NCBI GenBank assembly: GCA_964612925.1
Contig: CAZTFU010000003.1
Location: 1 to 64,000, forward strand
DNA: 64,000 nucleotides
Direction: 5' to 3'
DNA from: Phil1 sp964612925
Lineage (GTDB): Bacteria > Bacillota > Clostridia > Christensenellales > CAG-138
Positions 60,032 to 64,000 of the stretch are shown in pieces. Position 1 is the stretch's first letter. Every line of letters starts with the position of its first letter. The notes under the pieces are model-generated. The model was not told the DNA's origin. It ran no database searches and was given only the letters and a program-made list of their open reading frames with translations. The position numbers were made by a program, and so were the translations under genes.

Positions 60032-60445
60032 TTACCCTTCGGGCGTTGGTGTTACCTCAGTTACATCGTCTGCGACTTCAATGTCGGCAGTGCCCTCGGG
60101 TATGGGGGTTTCGTGGTTGCATGTTATCTTGCTGTATGTCACTGTGTCCCCGTCAACAGACTCTATTGTCCAACTCGGGTCAGGCGATTCCGTGGGCATA
60201 TATACCTTCCATGTCTGTTTTGTATCGTTACGTGTGTTATCTATCTGACATTTTACAAATTCGTTAACATAACCATACGCATCGCCGGGGTTGTAACTGG
60301 GTGTTTTCTTGGGGCTCGGGGTTATTTTTGGCCTTGAGGTGGGCGTCACGGTCGGTTCTGCCTCCTCAACGGGTTTCGCGCAGGCGGAAAAGGCGAGCAC
60401 GAGCAATAACACTATAAATAAGAAAAACCTAAACTTAGATTTCAT
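60032..60445 (-). CDS. Single-module lipoprotein
   Basis: 137 residues. Lipobox FSAC, linker as in the previous gene, module with VKCQIDNTRNDTKQTW, MPTESPDPSW, TIESVDGDTVTYSKITCNH; tail EVTPTPEG. First of the tandem three, separated from the 101-residue protein gene upstream by a hairpin. Confidence 0.8.
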   Translation of the reverse strand: MKSKFRFFLFIVLLLVLAFSACAKPVEEAEPTVTPTSRPKITPSPKKTPSYNPGDAYGYVNEFVKCQIDNTRNDTKQTWKVYMPTESPDPSWTIESVDGDTVTYSKITCNHETPIPEGTADIEVADDVTEVTPTPEG

Positions 60446-60472
60446 ATGTTTCCCTCCTGTTATGTTTATTTA

Positions 60473-60506
60473 ATCGAAGGGGGCGTAAGTCTCGCCCCCA
60501 CTCGAT
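60473..60506 (-). other. GC-rich hairpin after a 101-residue protein gene
   Basis: ATCGA.GGGGGCG pairs with CGCCCCC.TCGAT. No T run, so partial termination or RNA protection is more likely than full stop. Confidence 0.5.
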
Positions 60507-60512
60507 GCACAA

Positions 60513-60818
60513 TTATTTGTGCTTACATGTTATTTTGGACTTCAATACGGTATCAGTATATGCAACGCTACAGTTAGGATTGGAACACTCCCACAATTCG
60601 TCAACATACCATGTCTGCTTGATATCGTTATTCACTTTGGTTATACTGCAATAAACAAGAGTGTTTTTATACCCATACGGGTCAGATACCTCTACACGTT
60701 GCATTACGCCATTTTCGCACGCAGTGCACCCTTCTGCCCTTGCCAAGGCAAGCGCGCCAAATGTTGCAAGCACAATAATTACGCACATCATCAGTGCAAA
60801 TTTTTGTACACTTCTCAT
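60513..60818 (-). CDS. Small Cys-rich secreted protein (101 residues)
   Basis: Signal peptide (MRSVQKFALMMCVIIVLATF...ALAR), then CTACENG, VYCSITKVNNDIKQTWYVDE, CSNPNC and a final KITCKH. The order Cys..ND.KQTW..KITCKH matches the lipoprotein module, with a zinc-ribbon-like CSNPNC loop in place of PTESPDP. Directly behind promoter copy 1; ACGGAGG lies before the ATG. Signal peptide identical to the paralogue at 61570. Confidence 0.75.
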   Translation of the reverse strand: MRSVQKFALMMCVIIVLATFGALALARAEGCTACENGVMQRVEVSDPYGYKNTLVYCSITKVNNDIKQTWYVDELWECSNPNCSVAYTDTVLKSKITCKHK

Positions 60819-60999
60819 AATTTCTACCTCCGTTTTCTTAAGTTATGTCGTTCGCGGTTGCCCGCTTTACTGCTCGACCCGCCCACATAGACAAAGTGAG
60901 CTACTTTGGAAAATGAACCGACCCCGTCGGTTCGGGGGTATCTTCATTCATGACCATGAATGTTAAGTTAATAGTACCATATATGCCGCTACATGGCAA
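60819..60999 (-). promoter_or_regulatory. Duplicated promoter region, copy 1, with palindrome
   Basis: Minus strand: TTGCCA (60994-60999), 17 nt, TACTAT (60971-60976), then CATTCATGGTCATGAATG (60945-60962, one central mismatch), a hairpin GAACCGAC..GTCGGTTC, and the ribosome site. Almost the same sequence lies at 61876-62057. The palindrome just after the transcription start is a good operator candidate. Confidence 0.75.
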
Positions 61000-61038
61000 G
61001 TCTTTTCTCAATCCCGTTTAATGTTAATTTTCTTAACA

Positions 61039-61506
61039 TTAAACCTCGGGTGTCGGTGTTACCTCAGTGATCTCCTCTGCGCCCTCAATCTCGGCAGTGC
61101 CCTCAGTCTCCTCGGGATGAAACGCATACGGATCGGGGGTTTCGTGGTCGCATTTTATGCTGCTGTATGTCACTATGTCCCCGTCAACGGACTCTATCGT
61201 CCAATTTGGGTCAGGCGTGCCGATTGGTTTATATATTTTCCATGTTGTTTTTTCATCGCGTGCAGTTGTATCTATCTCACACTGCAGATACTCATATTCA
61301 AAGCCATATCGAACGCCGGGTGTAGGTTTTGGCGTTACCTTGGGCCCGGGCGTAATTTTAGGTCTTGATGCCGCCGTTACGGCAGGAGTTACGCTTGACT
61401 TTGGTGTTGATGAAGGTTCATCCACATCAGCAGGCTTTGCACAGGCGGAAAGGACAAGAATAAGCAACAATACTATAGCTACGAAACACCTTGTTTTTTT
61501 CTTCAT
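61039..61506 (-). CDS. Single-module lipoprotein
   Basis: 155 residues. Lipobox LSAC, a long linker (TPKSSVTPAVTAASRPKITP, then PGPKVTPKPTPG), module with LQCEIDTTARDEKTTW, KPIGTPDPNW, TIESVDGDIVTYSSIKCDH and tail EVTPTPEV. The PTESPDP motif is altered to PIGTPDP here. It follows the 101-residue protein gene at 61570, mirroring the order at 60.4-60.8 kb. Confidence 0.8.
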   Translation of the reverse strand: MKKKTRCFVAIVLLLILVLSACAKPADVDEPSSTPKSSVTPAVTAASRPKITPGPKVTPKPTPGVRYGFEYEYLQCEIDTTARDEKTTWKIYKPIGTPDPNWTIESVDGDIVTYSSIKCDHETPDPYAFHPEETEGTAEIEGAEEITEVTPTPEV

Positions 61507-61532
61507 GTTTTTCCCTCCCGTAATGTTTGTTT

Positions 61533-61559
61533 AGCGGAGCAGAGATGCTCTGCTCCGCT
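61533..61559 (-). other. GC-rich hairpin after a 101-residue protein gene
   Basis: AGCGGAGCAGAG pairs perfectly with CTCTGCTCCGCT around a 3-nt loop; no T run. Confidence 0.55.
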
Positions 61560-61569
61560 TTCGACATTG

Positions 61570-61875
61570 TCAATGGTTGCAGATTATTTTACTATGCTGT
61601 ACTCTGCTTTCGGTATACCTGTTATTACACTTTGGATTTGAACACTCCCATATTTCATTTACATACCACGTTACCTTAGTGTCATTCTTTAATCCAGTTT
61701 TATTGCAATACACCATAGTATAGGAGTATTCATCTAAATCTTCCGTGCTACTAAGTTGGAAATACCCATTTTCACATACGGTGCATCCGTCAACCCTTGC
61801 CAAGGCAAGTGCGCCAAATGTTGCAAGCACAATAATTACGCACATCATCAGTGCAAATTTTTGTACACTTCTCAT
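61570..61875 (-). CDS. Small Cys-rich secreted protein (101 residues)
   Basis: Paralogue of 60513-60818 with the same signal peptide but a diverged mature part: CTVCENG, VYCNKTGLKNDTKVTWYVNE, CSNPKC, KIICNH. The conserved Cys, Trp and His positions against a variable background suggest a structural, perhaps metal-bound, core. Behind promoter copy 2. Confidence 0.75.
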   Translation of the reverse strand: MRSVQKFALMMCVIIVLATFGALALARVDGCTVCENGYFQLSSTEDLDEYSYTMVYCNKTGLKNDTKVTWYVNEIWECSNPKCNNRYTESRVQHSKIICNH

Positions 61876-62057
61876 AATTTCTACCTCCGTTTTCTTAAGT
61901 TATGTCGTTCGCGGTTGCCCGCTTTACTGCTCGACCCGCCCACATAGACAAAGTGAGCTACTTAGGGAAAATGAACCGACCCCGTCGGTTCGGGGGTATC
62001 TTCATTCATGGCCATGAATGTTAAGTAAATAGTACCATATATGCCACTGCATAACAA
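61876..62057 (-). promoter_or_regulatory. Duplicated promoter region, copy 2, with perfect palindrome
   Basis: Minus strand: TTGTTA (62052-62057), 17 nt, TACTAT (62029-62034), then the perfect 18-bp palindrome CATTCATGGCCATGAATG (62003-62020), hairpin GAACCGAC..GTCGGTTC, and ribosome site. The spacer and downstream parts match copy 1, while sequence upstream of the -35 differs. Confidence 0.78.
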
Positions 62058-62084
62058 GTTAACAAAATGTTAATTCTTTTGCCG

Positions 62085-63005
62085 CTATCCCTCGGGCGCA
62101 GGTGTCGGCTCGGCGGCGGCATCGTCTGTTATTTCTGTGTCGATATCGGCCTCGGGTACGGGCGTTTCGTGGTCGCATATCAGCATACCGTATGTTACAA
62201 CAGCCCCGTCATCATCTATCACTATCCAGCTCGGGTCGGGCGACTCGGTTGGCATGTACACTTCCCACGTCATTAACATGTCCCACCGCGTGCCGTCTAT
62301 AGCGCACCGTTGGGATTCGTATATATAGTCGGTTGAAGCACCGGGTTCGGGCGATTGGTCGGCATATGCCTTGTGATTTTTGGGACAAACTGCTCGAGTA
62401 TAATATATCCACTCGCCGTCTGCACTCTCCCCTCTATATTTCCATGAACTATCGGGTACAAAGCCGCTCGATGTGTGTATTTGCATTTCGAATTCGTTAT
62501 CCCACAATTCTAACCACGGATTTAATTGGCATCTTGTCTGAAAACCCATTTTTTGAACACACCAATGTTTCATAGGACATACGCGCCCCTCATAAAAGGT
62601 CAATATGCCGTTTTCGCTCGATATAAGCTCGCCCCATTCCTCGTACTTATATTCGGCGTTATACAGTTCCTCCCGCACGATTCGCGTTCTGTAATAATCT
62701 GTATCCTCGGGATCGATTTCGCATGGGGTATCTTCGTCAATTATTTTCACGTGATCGCATATTATTTTGCTGTATGTCACCACTCGCCCGTCAACAGATT
62801 CCACCGTCCAGTACTTGTCTGGCGTTTCAACGGGAGATTTCACCTTCCACGTTTCCTTGGTATCCGTTTGGGTTTCATCCACGGCACAAACAATTGTTTC
62901 GGTTGTAATGTCATACCGCGTGTCGGTTTCCTTCTTAAACATCGTGCAGGATGAAAGAGTTAAAAGCAACAAAGCAAATATCAATACATTTATTGTCCGT
63001 TTCAT
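62085..63005 (-). CDS. Lipoprotein with four Cys-Trp-Cys-His modules
   Basis: 306 residues. Lipobox LSSC (Cys20), then, without a Pro-rich linker, four modules: (1) IVCAVDETQTDTKETW..VESVDGRVVTYSKIICDH; (2) TPCEIDPEDTDYY..SSENGILTFYEGRVCPMKH; (3) TRCQLNPW..ESADGEWIYYTRAVCPKNH; (4) QRCAIDGTRWDMLMTW, MPTESPDPSW, DDDGAVVTYGMLICDH. Tail PTPAPEG. Modules 2 and 3 have CP..H endings and lack PTESPDP, as in the other multi-module proteins, so first and last modules are the conserved type. It follows a permease gene at the right edge. Confidence 0.82.
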   Translation of the reverse strand: MKRTINVLIFALLLLTLSSCTMFKKETDTRYDITTETIVCAVDETQTDTKETWKVKSPVETPDKYWTVESVDGRVVTYSKIICDHVKIIDEDTPCEIDPEDTDYYRTRIVREELYNAEYKYEEWGELISSENGILTFYEGRVCPMKHWCVQKMGFQTRCQLNPWLELWDNEFEMQIHTSSGFVPDSSWKYRGESADGEWIYYTRAVCPKNHKAYADQSPEPGASTDYIYESQRCAIDGTRWDMLMTWEVYMPTESPDPSWIVIDDDGAVVTYGMLICDHETPVPEADIDTEITDDAAAEPTPAPEG

Positions 63006-63040
63006 AATTCCCTCCTAAATATATTCTAAAATAGAGATAT

Positions 63041-63062
63041 GCGGGGTGCAGAGCACCCCCGC
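63041..63062 (-). other. Hairpin between permease and four-module lipoprotein
   Basis: GCGGGG-TGC and GCA-CCCC form a stem followed on the minus strand by ATATCTCTATTTTAG; possible weak terminator or attenuator. Confidence 0.4.
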
Positions 63063-63080
63063 AACATACTTATACCGCTC

Positions 63081-64000
63081 TTACTCCCCTGCTCGTGGCA
63101 GCAGCTCACGCGGTTCTTTACGGAGATAGCCTACAATGCGGAATATCACTCCGCCCAAGAACAGCACAAGTGCCACTCCGCCTGCGATAAGCGTTACGTT
63201 CAGCGTGGCCTCAAGTGCAAACTCCATCTCTACATTTGATGTGTCGGTAAGGTATGCGCTGAATCCGCGGTATTCCTCGGGCGTGGTGTCGGCATTCGAA
63301 ACTATGTTCTCTGCCACCTGCTGTGTAAGAGTATGACCTGCATATGCACCGATTCCCGTGCCGAGCAATGCTATTATTATTGCTCCGAGCATTACGGCGA
63401 TAAAGCTCCTTATTTTGCTATTACCGAGCAATCTCATTGTGCCGATGCTCTGCTTATTCGCCTGTGCATAGAAGAATGAAAGCAGCAGTGCCGCAATTAC
63501 AAGCAGTGCGCCCGACAGCAGCAACAACAGCTCCGCAGTGCCGCTGAGTGCTTCAAGGCTTGGCTGTATGCGCGAATAGCCCTGATCGTAGAATGTAAAT
63601 TTGGCTTCATAATCGCCTTCTTTGCGGCCTGTGATGCCGTTTTCCTCCATATACTCGAGGAAGGGCTCTATCTTGCCGTTTTCAAGCCACAGCGTCATAA
63701 GTGCGCCCGTGACCTGCCTATCTTCCTCCGCAGGGGCGTTGGGCACGGATGCGGCAGGGATGTATATCGTGTTCCACGACACGCTGAGCGTGGATATAGC
63801 TACCTCGGAATTGCCCGTAACGGGTCTTGTCTGGTACACGCCCACAATTTCATATTCGCCGCTGTCAAAGAAGTTGTCGGGCTCGGTAAATGTATAATAG
63901 GGCCTTAATGTGTTGCCGTATATCGTGGCGTTGACAAAATAGTCATATTCATAGAAGCTGAAATCTATCTTGTCGCCGACCTTCCAGCGCTGTGCGTTCG
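63081..64000 (-). CDS. Large FtsX-like permease, C-terminal part
   Basis: The frame is open to the right edge, so about 306 C-terminal residues are visible and the start is outside. It ends in the same three-helix FtsX core and PRELLPRAGE tail. From 63151 to about 63788 it is almost base-identical to 56931-57568, then diverges sharply (GVYQTRPV against GIYKVRPV). Full length is expected near 690-700 residues. Confidence 0.8.
   Translation of the reverse strand, partial: NAQRWKVGDKIDFSFYEYDYFVNATIYGNTLRPYYTFTEPDNFFDSGEYEIVGVYQTRPVTGNSEVAISTLSVSWNTIYIPAASVPNAPAEEDRQVTGALMTLWLENGKIEPFLEYMEENGITGRKEGDYEAKFTFYDQGYSRIQPSLEALSGTAELLLLLSGALLVIAALLLSFFYAQANKQSIGTMRLLGNSKIRSFIAVMLGAIIIALLGTGIGAYAGHTLTQQVAENIVSNADTTPEEYRGFSAYLTDTSNVEMEFALEATLNVTLIAGGVALVLFLGGVIFRIVGYLRKEPRELLPRAGE

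Noticed and set aside
1..64000. tRNA, rRNA or well-known riboswitch
   Set aside because: No cloverleaf with CCA-end or TTCGA loop, no rRNA core sequence, and no recognised riboswitch core was found by eye; a covariance-model scan would be needed to be sure.

Overview
The window looks like a chromosomal segment of an anaerobic Bacillota (Clostridia-type) bacterium of medium G+C. Evidence: strong AGGAGG-type ribosome sites, a sepF/divIVA/yggS division cluster, a pgk-tpiA-gpmI glycolytic operon, a class III fructose-bisphosphatase, butyrate kinase, NADH-linked hydrogenase-type subunits and a GGGtGRT protein. The species cannot be told from the sequence. No rRNA or tRNA gene was recognised.

Layout. 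(1) 1-840: a partial AAA ATPase gene and decayed fragments that look like conjugative-element genes. (2) 692-8582: a complete type II-A CRISPR-Cas locus, with tracrRNA on the minus strand, then cas9-cas1-cas2-csn2 joined by 4-nt ATGA overlaps, a leader ending in ATTTGAG, and an array of 25 identical 36-nt repeats. The last two repeats are separated by a 175-nt non-spacer insert. (3) 8.6-11.3 kb: an FtsX-type permease and its ABC ATPase. (4) 11.4-14.6 kb, minus strand: a NuoE / GHKL ATPase / 2Fe-2S protein / NuoF operon, without the [FeFe] hydrogenase subunit that often follows. (5) 14.8-20.3 kb, minus strand: YgiQ radical SAM, DivIVA, SepF, YggS, an HlyD-like protein and a deacetylase-like protein. 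(6) 20.5-22.3 kb: a NifU-like protein and GGGtGRT. (7) 22.9-33.5 kb: glycolysis genes, a RimK-like ligase, fbp, hpt, tilS and ychF. (8) 33.5-36.5 kb: a first permease/lipoprotein pair. (9) 37-42.8 kb: a polar amino-acid ABC transporter, a VanW protein and an aminotransferase. (10) 43-50.6 kb: a serpin lipoprotein, anmK, a compact element with ~127-bp inverted repeats around a RepA-like ATPase, a cyclophilin, a GT-C-like membrane protein and butyrate kinase. (11) pnp. (12) 53-64 kb, minus strand: an expanded family of FtsX-like permeases, small lipoproteins and Cys-rich secreted proteins.

Two things look least explained by known families. One is the 33.5-36.5 and 53-64 kb family: lipoproteins made of one to four copies of a ~50-residue Cys-Trp-Cys-His module, encoded beside large FtsX-like permeases with no ATPase. 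Part of it is driven by duplicated promoters carrying a perfect palindrome. The other is the 1.64-kb element at 46141-47782: long inverted repeats, six 11-bp iterons and one helicase-like ATPase, but no transposase. A decayed relative lies at 42865-43095.

Intergenic DNA is crowded with repeats: a ~350-bp family (A, four copies), a shorter hairpin family (B, four copies), and a tree-like hairpin array at 43261-43466.
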